Assembly (NCBI RefSeq): GCF_036884655.1
Contig: NC_088340.1
Coordinates: 13,697,001-13,761,000, forward strand
Length of the DNA stretch: 64,000 nucleotides
Direction: 5' to 3'
From: Musa acuminata AAA Group
Lineage: Eukaryota > Streptophyta > Magnoliopsida > Zingiberales > Musaceae
Both the position numbers and the translations under genes were made by a program. This document shows, piece by piece, positions 40,411 through 51,689 of this stretch. Numbering within the stretch: the stretch's first letter is position 1; every line of letters starts with the position of its first letter. The notes under the pieces were generated by a model, which was given only the letters and a program-made list of their open reading frames with translations, had not been told where the DNA came from and did no database searches.

Positions 40411-42750
40411 TTATGGTGGTCGAATATCTCTCCGTGGTCTATCCTTGGCTATGGAATATTGCTCTTCCTCTGGATCATCTGCGTCAGTAGACTCGGGACC
40501 ACCTACTGGCATTCTTTGAGTAGAAGAGTTCGACTTAAAAGAATCTGAACTACCAATCTCAAGCTCCACCTGCTTCTGCGCACTATCATTTGTACAACTA
40601 GTAGATTCCTCTTTAGAAGATGACATAGATAATTCATCAAAAGTAACATCTCTACTGATTATAAATTTTGGGGATTTGGGATCAGGACACCATAATCTGT
40701 ATCCTTTCACCCCAGAAGCATACCCAAGGAAAATGCACTTTTTAGCCCGAGGCTCTAATTTTCCTTCATTTACATGCATGTATGCTGGGCACCCAAAAAT
40801 TTTAAAATCAGAATAATCAGCAGGAGTACCTGACCAAACTTCCTCTGGAGTTTTAAAGTTAAGTGCTGCAGAAGGAGCGCGGTTGACAACGTAACAGGCC
40901 ATATTAATCGCCTCTGCCCAAAAGTCTTTTGTCAACCCTGCATTTGAGATCATACACCTTGCTCTCTCCAAGAGTGTTCTGTTCATACGTTCGGCCACAC
41001 CATTTTGTTGAGGCGTCATCCTAACAGTGCGATGCCGAACGATTCCTTCATTTTTGCAAAATTCATTAAAGTCACCTTCATAAAATTCCATGCCATTATC
41101 TGTTCGAAGCCGCTTAATCTGTTTACATGTTTGCTTCTCAATCAAAACCTTCCATTGTTTAAAGGTTAGAAAAACATCATTTTTATGCTTCAGAAAATAA
41201 ACCCAAACTTTTCTGGAATAATCATCAATGAAAATCAACATATACCTGGCACCACCCTTAGACTGAACTTGAGCTGGACCCCAAAGGTCTGAATGAATAT
41301 AGTCAAGAGTACCTTTCGTTTTGTGAACTGTCGGAGAATTGAAGCTGACTCTTTTCTGCTTTCCAAAAATACAGTGTTCACAAAAGTCCAGTGGCCCAGT
41401 ACTCTGTCCGCAAAGTAGACCTCTTTTGCTCAATATGCTCAAACCTTTCTCGCTCATATGACCCAAACGCATATGCCATAATTTGGTGATGTCAGAATCA
41501 GACAATGATGATGACGAAACTGCAACTGAACCTGTGACAGTAGTTCCCTGCAGAATATACAAGCTACCAGACCTACAAGCTTTCATAACAATCAGGGCAC
41601 TTCTAGAAACTTTCATAACTCTACCTTCAGCTGTGTATTTACACCCAAGGGCCTCTAGGGTGCCTAAAGAGATGAGATTCTTTTTCAAATCAGGAACATG
41701 TCTAACATTAGTGAGCGTCCTCACAATACCATCATGCATTTTAATTCGGATTGTGCCTCTACCAACAACATCACATGCGGCATTATTGCCCATCAAAACA
41801 ATTCCACCATTACAAGATTCATATGTGGAAAACAAATCCATATTGGGACACATGTGATAAAAACAACCTGAATCTAAAATCCATTCATTTTTAGACTTTG
41901 TCCTGTCATCAATAGCAAAGAAAATATTTCCAAAATTCTCATCAGATGCTACACTAGCTTCAGCGAATTCAATAGTTTTCTCAACAAATTTTTCCTTTTG
42001 CTTTAATTTATTTTTCAATTTAAAGCAATCAGATTTAATGTGCCCCATTTTATGACAATATCTGCATTCCAAATTTCTATGTCTGGATTTAGATCTAGAT
42101 TTAGAAAATTCTCTTTTATCCATTCTCCCCCTAACAACCAGACCCTCAGCCTGATTCTCTCTACTTTCCCCAGTGATATTCTTGTCTATCTGCTCCTTAG
42201 ATTTCAGTGCAGATTTAATTTCTTGATACGAAACTGTTTCTTTTCCATAAATCAAAGTATCACGGAAATGCTTAAAAGATTGGGGAAGAGAACACAAGAG
42301 CAACAAAGCCTTATCCTCATCATCAATTTTTGCATCTATATTCTCCAAATCCATAACCAAAGAATCAAACTTATCAAGATGCGAGAGTATAGATGTACCT
42401 TCAACCATCCGAAGCATATACAGACTCTGCTTCAAGTAGAGACGATTCTCCACTATCCTCTTCATGTACAAGGCTTTAAGTTTGTCCCACATGCTCTTAG
42501 CCGTAGTCTCCATAGCTACCTCCCGTAAAACCTCGTCAGAGAGATTTAGAATGATACTGGATCGGGCCTTCTTATCCATACCCGCAAGATCTTCCTTTGA
42601 CGTACCATCTGGAATGTTCTCAGCACCCTGAAGTGTCAAATCAACTCCGTCTTGAACTAGAATGGCCTCCATCTTGAGTTGCCACATGCCGAAGTTGACA
42701 TTTCTGTCGAATTTCTCGACAACAATCTTTGTTATTGTCATCGTTGCCAA
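40411..42750 (-). CDS. Copia gag-protease-integrase polyprotein (779 residues, truncated before RT)
   Basis: Starts [17 protein letters not shown] just inside the primer-binding site. Gag is followed by an intact CCHC knuckle, [14 protein letters not shown], near residue 230. Next come the protease motif [12 protein letters not shown] with an intact D-S-G, the integrase zinc-binding region ([13 protein letters not shown]...CEHCIFGKQ), and integrase catalytic landmarks [18 protein letters not shown] and [13 protein letters not shown], which hold the D, D and E residues. It stops at RPRRDIRPP where family members read through into RT; the next codons (RYANLVAYALS) continue the expected sequence, so the stop looks like a simple substitution. 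No RT follows. The proteins could still be made, but the element cannot copy itself without help. Confidence 0.9.
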   Translation of the reverse strand: MATMTITKIVVEKFDRNVNFGMWQLKMEAILVQDGVDLTLQGAENIPDGTSKEDLAGMDKKARSSIILNLSDEVLREVAMETTAKSMWDKLKALYMKRIVENRLYLKQSLYMLRMVEGTSILSHLDKFDSLVMDLENIDAKIDDEDKALLLLCSLPQSFKHFRDTLIYGKETVSYQEIKSALKSKEQIDKNITGESRENQAEGLVVRGRMDKREFSKSRSKSRHRNLECRYCHKMGHIKSDCFKLKNKLKQKEKFVEKTIEFAEASVASDENFGNIFFAIDDRTKSKNEWILDSGCFYHMCPNMDLFSTYESCNGGIVLMGNNAACDVVGRGTIRIKMHDGIVRTLTNVRHVPDLKKNLISLGTLEALGCKYTAEGRVMKVSRSALIVMKACRSGSLYILQGTTVTGSVAVSSSSLSDSDITKLWHMRLGHMSEKGLSILSKRGLLCGQSTGPLDFCEHCIFGKQKRVSFNSPTVHKTKGTLDYIHSDLWGPAQVQSKGGARYMLIFIDDYSRKVWVYFLKHKNDVFLTFKQWKVLIEKQTCKQIKRLRTDNGMEFYEGDFNEFCKNEGIVRHRTVRMTPQQNGVAERMNRTLLERARCMISNAGLTKDFWAEAINMACYVVNRAPSAALNFKTPEEVWSGTPADYSDFKIFGCPAYMHVNEGKLEPRAKKCIFLGYASGVKGYRLWCPDPKSPKFIISRDVTFDELSMSSSKEESTSCTNDSAQKQVELEIGSSDSFKSNSSTQRMPVGGPESTDADDPEEEQYSIAKDRPRRDIRPP

Positions 42751-42764
42751 AAGATCTCAGAACC

Positions 42765-42777
42765 AGGCTCTGATACC
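42765..42777 (-). other. Primer-binding site
   Basis: TGGTATCAGAGCC read on the minus strand, next to the 5' LTR. It is complementary to the initiator Met tRNA, as in Tnt1-type copia elements. Confidence 0.85.
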
Positions 42778-42781
42778 AGTT

Positions 42782-43230
42782 TGTTAGAGCTAGCCCCAGG
42801 ATATTTACCAAAGGGTAATTTTGGCAACATAATAAAGACAATAAAGCAGAAATAATAAAAGCGACAAGAACAAACAAAACACCAGAACACCAGATATACG
42901 TGGTTCGGTCAAATGACTTTGACCTACATCCACGGAAGAAAGAGGAGCAAATTACTACTATAAAAGAGGGACACTTACAAATGCCTTAGGAAGATGTTCC
43001 TAGGCCATAAAACACCTTCAGCTTACTAAACAAGAAGACTTCAAACCAAAAGCAGGTTTTCTTATGATGCCTGCTGTACTTCTTGTGGTGTCTGTGGTAC
43101 TTCTTGTGGTGTCTGTGGTACTTCTCGTGGTGTATCTAACATCAAAGCTCAGGCCCTTATTTATAGTTCCAAGACGAGACAACAAGTCTGATTTTCCCGA
43201 TGTCGGACTATGGGACTTGCCAAACTAACA
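42782..43230 (-). repeat. 5' LTR (449 bp)
   Basis: Minus-strand TATA box, CTATAAATAAGG, near 43155-43166. It differs from the 3' LTR mainly by two small length changes: an extra piece with TATTTACCAAAGGG, and one more 20-bp TGGTGTCTGTGGTACTTCT unit. Confidence 0.9.
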
Positions 43231-43833
43231 ATTGAGATTGTTATGTGTTAGCCATGATTGGTGATTTGGGCCTGTCGGCAAGCAACAAATTGAAGCAGCA
43301 AACGCTGCATCACCAAAGGAAAATAAATTGCAACCCCAACAAAGCAACGGTTACCAAAAGCATGCGCGGTGTTGTGATAGTGTGAGAAGCAGCGTTCATG
43401 TCTCTCTACTGTAGCCAGCATGTATAAATGATGCCATGTGCTGCGAGAAGCAATGTATCATTCTCAGTAATACCGAGAGTTAGAACAGAAGATGATGAGG
43501 AGACACAAGGAATCGAATCGTCGCTACCTAAACTGAGCCCCCATGTGATGTGAATGTGGATCTTTGGTGGAACTTTGATGCTTGTATTGGCATTCATCAT
43601 GGATATTCTCAATACGAAGTAGATGGATGACATTTCGTCATGTCTCAGCATAATTAGTTGTCATGTTTCAGTAGCCAATCAGATTTTGGATGCCATGGAA
43701 GAAGGAGATTGATCTGAACTGTAATTGTATTTTACTCGTGTGTAAATCTTGTACAATTGCTGGGTTTACATTCACCAGCAGATCGCCTAAAATGTGGATG
43801 CTGCTTACAGGGTACAGAGTTTGATGAGAATGT
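43231..43833. other. Intergenic; no gene seen
   Basis: Flank between the copia element and the DUF241 gene; includes that gene's probable 3' UTR. Confidence 0.55.
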
Positions 43834-44712
43834 TCATGAGCTGAGTATGTTGAGCAGAGAAACTCTGCTTTGGATCAGTTGCCTGAAGAGGCATTCCAAT
43901 CCACTCTCGATCCCTTCAATGCTGACTTCTAATGTCTGCAGTTGGCTTTGCGCCTGCAATAGCCTGTCATCGTCAGCACCCTTGCAGGGATTGCAATCAC
44001 AAGAAGCATGCCATGAGAAGATGCGTAGACTTTCCACTCCATGTTCTTCCTCCTCGGATGCTGCCACCTTCCGCTTGCTCAATGCCTTGGAAACGAAAGA
44101 CCACCTCCTTGACTTGGGTCTTCTCGTTTGCGTCGACAAGAAAGACGAGACCAGTCGGAGGAGAGAGACGGTGGCCACCTTCGCTTCCATCAAAAGCCTA
44201 ATCGGCAGGTCGTCATCGTCATCGATGCGTTTGTCCTCCATGTGCTTCAACGATCTGAAGCAACTCTTCATATCCTTCTCTGCCTTCCTCCCAAAGCGAA
44301 CGTAATCACTCACTTTGCTCACGATTGCTGCGTCTTCTCTCTTTCTGAGAGCCAGCTGAAGACCATGGATGCGCTCCTTCATTGCAGCCAAGCTCGAGAT
44401 CACTGCGCTGCACAGGTCCAACAATCTGATAGACCCATCCAACTCTTCCTCCACCCACTTCTTCTGCAGTGGATGATTGAGGGTCTGCTGGTTGCTCGTT
44501 AAGCGAATAAGCTCCTCCATGGAATCGTACAGCCCGCCGAGTCCTCTCAGTCCGTCGCACAACGCCTGTGGTGCTGTGGAGGATGAAGCCAGGGAAGACG
44601 TCAGCTGGTTCAGCTCTTCCTCAACCCTGAGTGCAGCAGGGTGAGATCTCGACGGCAAGCTGACGGACCGGACATGGCATGGCTGGCTTGGTGCAGAAGC
44701 TGATGCAGCCAT
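43834..44712 (-). CDS. DUF241 / BPS1-like protein, intact, single exon
   Basis: A 292-residue single-exon gene starting MAASASAPSQPCHVRSVSLP with the family hallmark SLPSRSHPAALRVEEEL. Helical segments follow (SIRLLDLCSAVISSLAAMKE, LLMEAKVATVSLLRLVSSFL), then a basic SRRWSFVSKALSKRK, and the typical C-terminal IEGIESGLECLFRQLIQSRV. The family is plant-specific and of poorly known function; distant relatives include BYPASS1, which affects a root-derived signal. An upstream in-frame Met at 44754 exists, but the TATA box at 44781-44789 would put the transcription start at about 44750-44760, so Met 44712 is the better start. A decayed paralogue lies at 38335-39110, across a copia insertion. No lesions. 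Confidence 0.88.
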   Translation of the reverse strand: MAASASAPSQPCHVRSVSLPSRSHPAALRVEEELNQLTSSLASSSTAPQALCDGLRGLGGLYDSMEELIRLTSNQQTLNHPLQKKWVEEELDGSIRLLDLCSAVISSLAAMKERIHGLQLALRKREDAAIVSKVSDYVRFGRKAEKDMKSCFRSLKHMEDKRIDDDDDLPIRLLMEAKVATVSLLRLVSSFLSTQTRRPKSRRWSFVSKALSKRKVAASEEEEHGVESLRIFSWHASCDCNPCKGADDDRLLQAQSQLQTLEVSIEGIESGLECLFRQLIQSRVSLLNILSS

Positions 44713-44780
44713 CTTTGCTTCGATTTGGTATGACAGCGAAGGAAGAAGGCACATTGGACTTCCGTCTTTGGCTCCCTCTC

Positions 44781-44789
44781 CTTATAAAC
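44781..44789 (-). promoter_or_regulatory. TATA box of the DUF241 gene
   Basis: GGTTTATAAGGAGAGG on the minus strand, about 70 bp upstream of the Met at 44712. Confidence 0.6.
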
Positions 44790-44841
44790 CACCACCCAAC
44801 GCCATGATTGGAAACACCAAGCATCTCAGCTACCTAAACTA

Positions 44842-44845
<4 letters not shown>

Positions 44846-44887
<42 letters not shown>
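44846..44887. repeat. (CT)n microsatellite
   Basis: Uninterrupted CT run of about 42 bp upstream of the DUF241 promoter. Confidence 0.95.
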
Positions 44888-44889
<2 letters not shown>

Positions 44890-44891
<2 letters not shown>

Positions 44892-45876
44892 TGATGCCAA
44901 ATTGGATCTCGAGTTCCTTCAGAACAAGATCAGAAGAAAAGAAATAGCAGATCTTGGATCCCGAGCTGCAGAGTGATTCATGATCTAGTCGTGTCGTTCT
45001 TTAAGGGCTTTCCACAGCGTGTCATGTGTCAATAACCAACAGCAGGTCTGTAATTATGACTCCTAATAATAGTATTTAATGTAACACACGAGTGGCTTAT
45101 GTTTCATTGCCTCCCCAGCAACCTATCACTTCACCGACAAGTCTCCTGCGATTGATCCGATCACTCTGTTTCCTCACAGCTTAACACAGGAATAGCTTGT
45201 GGAAGCAGCATCCCATGTTAGGAGCCCGGCAACAAGCATCTTTGTGTTGATCTTGAGGCAGCATCACTGGGCATAGAACGCATGATTGGGAAGCTGTGGG
45301 AGACAGTTGCCTTGGGCAACATCGTAGTCATTTTGCTTGAGGTGAGCCTCAGGTGGACAGCGTACTAGTCTTCTCTTTCTCCAACATGATAGGAAGTCTT
45401 CTACGAATGAGCATAATGGATCAGTGAAATGTTGAATCCGTCAAATACGAAAGGGAAACGAAATGATGGAATGAGAAAACCGGCATTCGAATTGCTCATT
45501 GACAGTCTTGATCATGACCATATTGACTGATTCCAAAGGGAATGTCACGGTTTCTAAAGGCATCACGTGGACTGTTCATAGTCAGTCAAGAAGGCTATTT
45601 GTATCGAGGAGACGCAGCAAATGGGAGCTCCACGCCATGGAAGTAAAGGACCGAGACAAAACCGCGTGATCACAGAGTCCTCCCCTGCTCCTCCGTTTCT
45701 TTGCCTCTCGCCAACCTCTTAGAGTCGACCCCTCTTTGTCAATCCGGAAACTTTGATTCAAAGAGGCAAGTTGTGATCTACAGATGCCGAACTGCTGCCC
45801 TGTGGAAACAGGAACTCATTAAGCCTCCGACACCGGGAATGATTCAACACTTTGGAAAGGAGCAGTTGTGTTGATG
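44890..45876. other. Intergenic; no gene seen
   Basis: No conserved coding sequence on either strand. Confidence 0.6.
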
Positions 45877-46207
45877 TGTTAGTTTGGAAGTCTCGGAAAA
45901 TCATTATCTCTTATTGTAACTATAAATAAGGGTTTGAGCTTTGAAGTCAGATGTACCATAAGAAAACCTAATTGTTTGCTATGGACTTTTGTAGTTTTAG
46001 GTGTTTTATGGCCTAGGAATATTTTTCTAAAGTATTTGTAATTGTCCTTTTTATAGTAGTGATTTGCACATTCTTTGTCCGTGGATATAGGTCAATTAAT
46101 CGAATCATGTAAATTTGGTGTCCTTGTCTCTTTTATTTTTCTGCTTTATTATCTTTATTAGGTTACCAAATTACCCTTTGGTAAATTTCCTAGGGTCAAC
46201 TTTAACA
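45877..46207 (+). repeat. 5' LTR of the decayed copia
   Basis: Contains ACTATAAATAAGGG (TATA box), as does the other copia. Ends TTTAACA next to the primer-binding site. Confidence 0.85.
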
Positions 46208-46349
46208 AACTGGTATCAAAGCCTGGTTTCGGGATCTTTTAGCAACGATGACAATAACAAAGATCGTTATTGAGAAATTCGATAGAAATATTAACTTCGG
46301 CATGTGATAGCTCAAGATAGAGACCATTCTGATTCAAGACGGAGTTGAT

Positions 46350-46985
46350 TTGGCACTACAGGGAGTTGAGAACATTTCAGATGATACATTAAAAGAAGAT
46401 CTTGCGATTATAGATAAGAAGACACATTCAAGCATTATTCTAAATCTCTCTAACGAGGTTTTACGGGAGGTAGCTACGGAGATTATAGCTAAGAGCATGT
46501 GGGATAAGCTTAAAGCCTTGTATATAAAGAAGATAGTGGAGAATCGTCTCTACTTGAAGCAGAGTTTATATATGCTTCGGATGATTGAAGGTACATCTAT
46601 ACTCTCACATCTTGATAAATTTGATTCCTTAGTTATTGATTTGGAGAATATAGATACAAAAATTGATGACGAGGATAAAGCCCTGTTACTTTTGTGTTCT
46701 CTTCCCCAATCGTTTAAATATTTCCGTGATACTATGATTTATGGAAAAGAAACAATTTCGTATCAGGAAATTAAATCTGTACTAAAATCAAAGAAACAAA
46801 TAGATAGGGATATCACTGGGAAAGTAGAGGGAATCAGGCTGAGGGTCTGGTTGTTAGGGGTAGAACAGATAAAAGGGAATTTGACAGTAGTAGATCTAAA
46901 TCTAGATCTAAATCTAGATATAGAAATTTGGAGTGCAAATATTGTCATAAAATGGGGCACATTAAGGCTGATTGCATTAAATTGA
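46350..46985 (+). pseudogene. Copia gag remnant
   Basis: Matches the gag of the 40411-42750 polyprotein ([37 protein letters not shown]). The true start near 46248 is separated from this open stretch by adjacent stops (TGATAG) where the relative encodes WQ. The knuckle continues out of frame. Confidence 0.85.
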
Positions 46986-47380
46986 AAAATAAATTAAAGT
47001 AAAAGGGAAAAATTGTTGAGAAAACTATTGAGTCCGCTGAAGCTAGTGTAGCAGCTAATGAGAATGTTGGAAATATTTTCTTTGCTACTGATGATAGGAC
47101 AAGATCTAAAAATGAATGGATTTTAGATTCGGATTGTTCTTATCACGTGTCCCAATAGAGATTTGTTTTCCATATATGAATCTTGTAATGGTGGAATTGT
47201 TTTGATGGGTAATAATGACGCGGGTGATATTGTTGGTAGAGGCACAATCCGAATTAAAATGCATGATGGTATTGTGAGGACGTTCACTAATGTTAGACAT
47301 GTTCCTGATTTTAAAAAAAATCTCTCTCTTTAGGCACCCTAGAGGCTCTTGGGTGTAAATACGCAGTTGAATGTGGAGTT

Positions 47381-47803
47381 ATGAAAGTTTCTAGAAGTGC
47401 CCTTGTTGTTATGAAAACTTGTAGGTCTGGTAGCTTGTATATTTTGCAAGAAACTACTATCACAGGCTTAGTTGTAGTCTCGTTATCATCATTGTCTGAT
47501 TCTGATATCACCAAATTATGGCATATGTGTTCGGGTCATATAAGCGAAAAAGGTTTGAGTATATTGAGCAAAAGGGGTCTTCTTTGCGGACAGAGTACTG
47601 GGCCACTGGATTTATGTGAACACTATATTTTTGGAAAGCAGAAAAGAGACAGCTTCAATTCCCCAGCAGTTCACAAAATGAAAGGTACTCTTGACTATAT
47701 TCATTTAGACCTTTGGGGTCCAGCTCATGTTCAGTCTAAGGGTGGTGCAAGATATATGTTGACTTTCATTAACGATTCCAAGAAAGTTTGGGTTTTTTTT
47801 TAA
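47381..47803 (+). pseudogene. Copia integrase N-terminal remnant
   Basis: Holds [33 protein letters not shown] and CEHYIFGKQ (one zinc-binding Cys is now Tyr), then HLDLWGP. Ends at a frame break in SKKVWVFF. Confidence 0.85.
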
Positions 47804-48524
47804 GCATAAAAATGATATTTTTCTAACCTTTAAATAATGGAAGGCTTTGATTCAGAAGCAAACAGGTAAACAGATTAAGGAGTTTCGAACAGATAATGGC
47901 ATGAAATTTTGTGAAGGTGACTTTGATTGCAGGAATTGTTTGACATTGCATTGTTAGGATGACATCTCAGCAAAATGGTGTAGCCGAACATATGAACAAA
48001 ACACTCTTGGAGAGAGTAAGGTGTTTGATCTCAAGGTTGCTAAGCCAGTGAGTACTCCTCTTACTAGCCATTTTTTGCTATCTGCTGCTTAGTCACCACA
48101 GTCAGTTGAAGAGGAAGAATATATGGTGCAAGTTCCATATTCTAGTGTCATCGACATTTTTATGTATGCAATGGTTTGTACTCATCCAAATATTTCACAA
48201 GCAGTCAGTGTGGTTAGCAGATACATGTCTCGCCCGGATAAAACACATTGGCAAGCTGTGAAGTAGATTTTCAGATACTTGCAAGGGACTTCAGATGCTT
48301 ATTTGGAGTTTGGAAAAAATCGTGACACTTTGGTTGGTTTCGTCGACTCTGATTATGCTGCGGATCTTGATAAATGAATATCTTTGACAAGCTATATTTT
48401 TTGCGTTGACGGTTGTACAGTTAGTTGGAAAGCTTCCTTACAACCTGTCATGGCTTTATCTACTATAGAGGTAGAATATATAGCAGTGACAAAGGCAATT
48501 AAATAAGTTTTATAGTTAAGAGAT

Positions 48525-48761
48525 TTGTTCGGTAAATTATGTCTGCATCAAGGTATTACTATAATTTACTATGATAGTCAAAATGTTATTCATTTGACTA
48601 AAGACCAGATGTATCATGAGAGGACGAAACACATCGATGTAAAGTTTCATTTTATTCGGGATGTCATTGCTAAGGGAAAGGTCCTTGTTCAAAAAATTCA
48701 TGCGAAGGATAATCCAGCTAATATGCTTACGAAGCCTCTTCCAATTTACAAGTTCAAGTAG
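48525..48761 (+). pseudogene. Copia RNase H remnant
   Basis: Reads IYYDSQNVIHLTKDQMYHER, KHIDVKFHFIRDVIAKGKV and DNPANMLTKPLPIYKFK. It shows the sequence that was deleted in the relative at 40290. Confidence 0.85.
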
Positions 48762-48872
48762 TGCTTGGACTTGTTGGTATGCATTGTTGGTGATTGCCCG
48801 TTGGGGCTTTTATGAAGAAGGTGGAACAAGTTTTGTTAATTGTTAATGTTGGGACATGCCAAGGTGGAGATT

Positions 48873-49185
48873 TGTTAGTTTGACAAGTCCCACATAGTCC
48901 CACATCGGAAAAATCAAGCTTGTTATCTCCTATTACAACTATAAATAAGGGTCTGGGCTTTTAAGTTAGATGCATCACAAGAAAACTTAATTATTTACTT
49001 TGGACTTTTTCTGTTTAGTAGTTTCAGATATTTTATGGCCTAGAAATATTTTTTTAAGATATTTATAATTATATCTTTTATAGGAGTGATTTGCTCTTCT
49101 GCTCGTTGATGTATGTCAATTAATCGATAAATTTGATGTTCTTCCATTTTTTTATTTTTCTGTTTTATTATCTTACATATTAGAT
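48873..49185 (+). repeat. 3' LTR, truncated at its 3' end
   Basis: Starts TGTTAGTTTGACAAG and aligns with the 5' LTR through TTTTATTATCTTA, then stops matching near 49180. Confidence 0.75.
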
Positions 49186-49345
49186 TAATGAAACTGGAAC
49201 AATTGATCTTGATCACTATCATCAATCTCGTTATTAACTAATCGATTAATTTGGGCAATTATTCTATCATGTCGCTTTCCAACACCCTGATAATATAAGC
49301 ACTCGCAGATGCCATAGACTGGTGTTGAGAGAGAACAAGGAAGAA

Positions 49346-49516
49346 GAAGAAGAAGCTCGACCTCCCTGCCTTCAGATTCCATCCTACGGAGGAGGAGCTT
49401 CTTGACTTCTACCTCAAGCGCATGATCCAGGGCAAGAAGCTTCAGTTCGAAGTCATCACCAGCATTAACATTTATCGCCATGACCCGTGGGAGCTCCCAG
49501 GTACTGTACTGTCTGT

Positions 49517-49558
<42 letters not shown>

Positions 49559-49687
49559 CTCTCTCTTCCCGAGTTGGAGGTTCCGAGGTACGAGGGGTTG
49601 GAGTGGCTGCAGTACACGTTCTTGTCTCGGCTGAGGAGGCCATGGATGGTGGATCTCTGGTCTCCTAATGATCCCAGCATACTCTAA
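49346..49687 (+). pseudogene. NAC remnant: first exon joined to C-terminal tail, core deleted
   Basis: The first part reads [20 protein letters not shown], then [19 protein letters not shown] and DPWELPG, as in exon 1 of the NAC gene at 51690. After a donor-like GTACTG comes a (CT)n run (49518-49566). Then follows [20 protein letters not shown] and, further on, PWMVDLWSPNDPSIL with a stop, matching the last 40 or so residues of that gene. Exon 2 and most of exon 3, with the DNA-binding core, are absent, and no clean start Met leads into it. A tandem paralogue that suffered an internal deletion. Confidence 0.85.
49518..49566. repeat. (CT)n microsatellite at the NAC deletion junction
   Basis: CT repeat with one CG interruption, lying exactly between the two NAC pieces. 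Confidence 0.9.
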
Positions 49688-49689
49688 CT

Positions 49690-51689
49690 TGTGAGCTTTG
49701 ACATCAACAACGACAATGAAGAAGAAGAAGAAGAAGAAGAAGAATAAAACTGAGGAATCGGTGATGCACACCAATCGGTGGAACACTGATTCAAATGCCT
49801 AAAGTCAAGAATTACTGATTTCTACTAGCTGAAGTCAACGAGAAGAGCGAGCGGCGGAGTAAAAGCGGCCTCACAACTGTAAATAAATAGACAGATAGTC
49901 CGCATGTGTAATAGTGTATCTCGATGTACGATGACTCCATCAACTGTAAAAAAAGAAATTTATCTTATATGGGATCGGCACTCACTGCACCTCTTTGTTT
50001 GTTATTGACATTTGTCCTTTAGTACATGTAAAAAAAAAAGTGTGGATAACAAAATAAAATAGTATTATTGAATTGCTTATGATTTATTGTTAAAGTAGAC
50101 TCTTATTGTTCGATGTGTACAGTAAACTACCCAATTATTACTGGCTCACTGGTCGACGCCACTTTGATCCCAAACGACGAAGATATCTTTCTCCAGCCAT
50201 TAATGGCTTGCTTGACTTGCAATAAATAGACGGAGGAGCACAGAATTGGTCGGGTGTTTGTTGTCGAACCCACAACAGAGTGATCCGACCAATGATGATG
50301 GAGTTATTTATTATCGTATGAAGCTTAAAAATTGGAGACAAGGAGAGGGAGGAATAGGTTGTCAACTCTGGACTTGTTGACCAATTCAATAGATCCATCT
50401 CGTTCAATTCCTGTACCACATTTCACTTGGTCAACCAGTGATCGTTATCAAATTGAGTTCTATGTGCAGCGATGATGGATCACAAGTGTCAATGTCAACG
50501 AGTCCATATGGGGCTGCTATAGGATAAATTTCTTAAAAAATCTCTTATTTTTATTTCTTTCCTATTAGTGTCTTTTCTTATTTATTTATTTATTTAATTT
50601 CTGTATAGCATCTTTTATTTTCTAAGGGATCAAATTACGTGAGACAATTCCTCCTCATCGCCTGGTTGTCTTTGCCTTCGTTTTCGTTTATTATCTTTGC
50701 CCCGTTGTGAGATCTTATTGCTCCCGTCTCTCATCTCCTCTCTTCTTCAAACCTCTTTTTACTCTCCGTTGTTATCATCCCTTGTCATTGTCTTTGCTCC
50801 ATCATCCTTTCACTTTTCTTCCACCTTTATCTCTCCTCCCATTTTCCTCTAGAGCCCTTGCCTACCCTTTGGTTGTCGAGGTCACATCGAGGGCATCGAC
50901 AAGACTCAATTTAGATAGTAATGTGTTGATGAGACTAAGGTTTATTTCAAACGAGATCATAGTGTTAAGACAAAATGACGATACAAGTCTTACATGTCAA
51001 TTATAATTAGTCGATGCACACGAATGATAGGATGAATAACAACTTCTCAAAGGTATCTTACAGATCATATGAAGATGAGAGAAGTGACAAAGAGCGATCG
51101 AGTCTCTCGATGGACAAGAGGTAGCAAGGAAGCTAAGAGATAATTTCATCTTTTTATGAAATAAAAAATATTTACATGAATAAATAAAAAAAAGATTTTT
51201 TTTTTAAATTGCCCTTAATTATGTGGGGGCCACCCTCCCACTTAGTTAGCGTGGAACTGATCAAATCCCAGATTGTGAGCGTGACCGGATCTGAATCCTC
51301 ATACTGACCGGTTCAAATCGCATGAATCACACAACACATTTTAAGTCCATCCACGCAAGTAAAACGGTCAAAGCTAGCATGTCAGGCCAAAACTTAGTCA
51401 ACCAACCCTGATGAAGCCACAAAAAGTCAGCGTCATCGGTTGCTGAGAGAACACTAATACTTTAATCAAACCAGGTAGTAATTAGTTTAGGGATGTTGAT
51501 TAGTTGAGACGAAAAGGACTTAAGGTTAGTCAACGCATTCCATTCATTCCACATGCTTTGCCAGTCGTGGGCGGTGGAAGTCAGCCGTTCCATCGACCAT
51601 TTAAGCACTCGCGAGTCCCCCCCCCCCCTCCTCTTCAACAGCAGCAAGGCCGGTGAAACAGTGCCGCCATAACCACAAGGAAGAGACGC
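49690..51689. other. Intergenic; NAC promoter at right end
   Basis: AT-rich in most parts, with a C12 run at 51617-51628. The short open frames here match nothing I know. The last few hundred bases are presumably the NAC promoter. Confidence 0.55.

Larger units (their letters stand above)
39683..43230 (-). mobile_element. Ty1/copia retrotransposon with both LTRs, RT/RNase H deleted
   Basis: Bounded by two similar LTRs (5' LTR 42782-43230, 3' LTR 39683-40101; plus-strand termini TGTTAG...CTAACA) and flanked by ATTGG (39678-39682) and ATTGA (43231-43235), a 5-bp duplication with one mismatch. A primer-binding site, TGGTATCAGAGCC on the minus strand (42765-42777), matches the initiator Met tRNA used by Tnt1-type copias. 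A purine stretch, CCAAGGTGGAGATT (40102-40115), precedes the 3' LTR. Inside are a long gag-protease-integrase frame and a short RNase H tail, with RT missing. The close LTRs suggest a fairly young insertion. Confidence 0.93.
45877..49185 (+). mobile_element. Decayed Ty1/copia, same family as 39683-43230, opposite orientation
   Basis: The 5' LTR at 45877-46207 starts TGTTAGTTTGG and ends TTTAACA, followed by a mutated primer-binding site (TGGTATCAAAGCC, 46211-46223). Gag (46248-46985), knuckle, protease and integrase pieces follow with many stops. At about 48010-48030 the sequence jumps from integrase (ERVRCLIS) to late RT (AKPVSTPL), so the integrase end and most of RT are gone. RNase H continues in broken frames to 48761. 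The 3' LTR starts at 48873 and is cut short near 49185, where the NAC remnant begins. Much older than its relative at 39683. Confidence 0.88.

Noticed and set aside
49422..49687. Open frames through the CT repeat
   Set aside because: Ser-Leu or Glu-Arg runs from the (CT)n tract; only the flanking NAC-like parts are meaningful.
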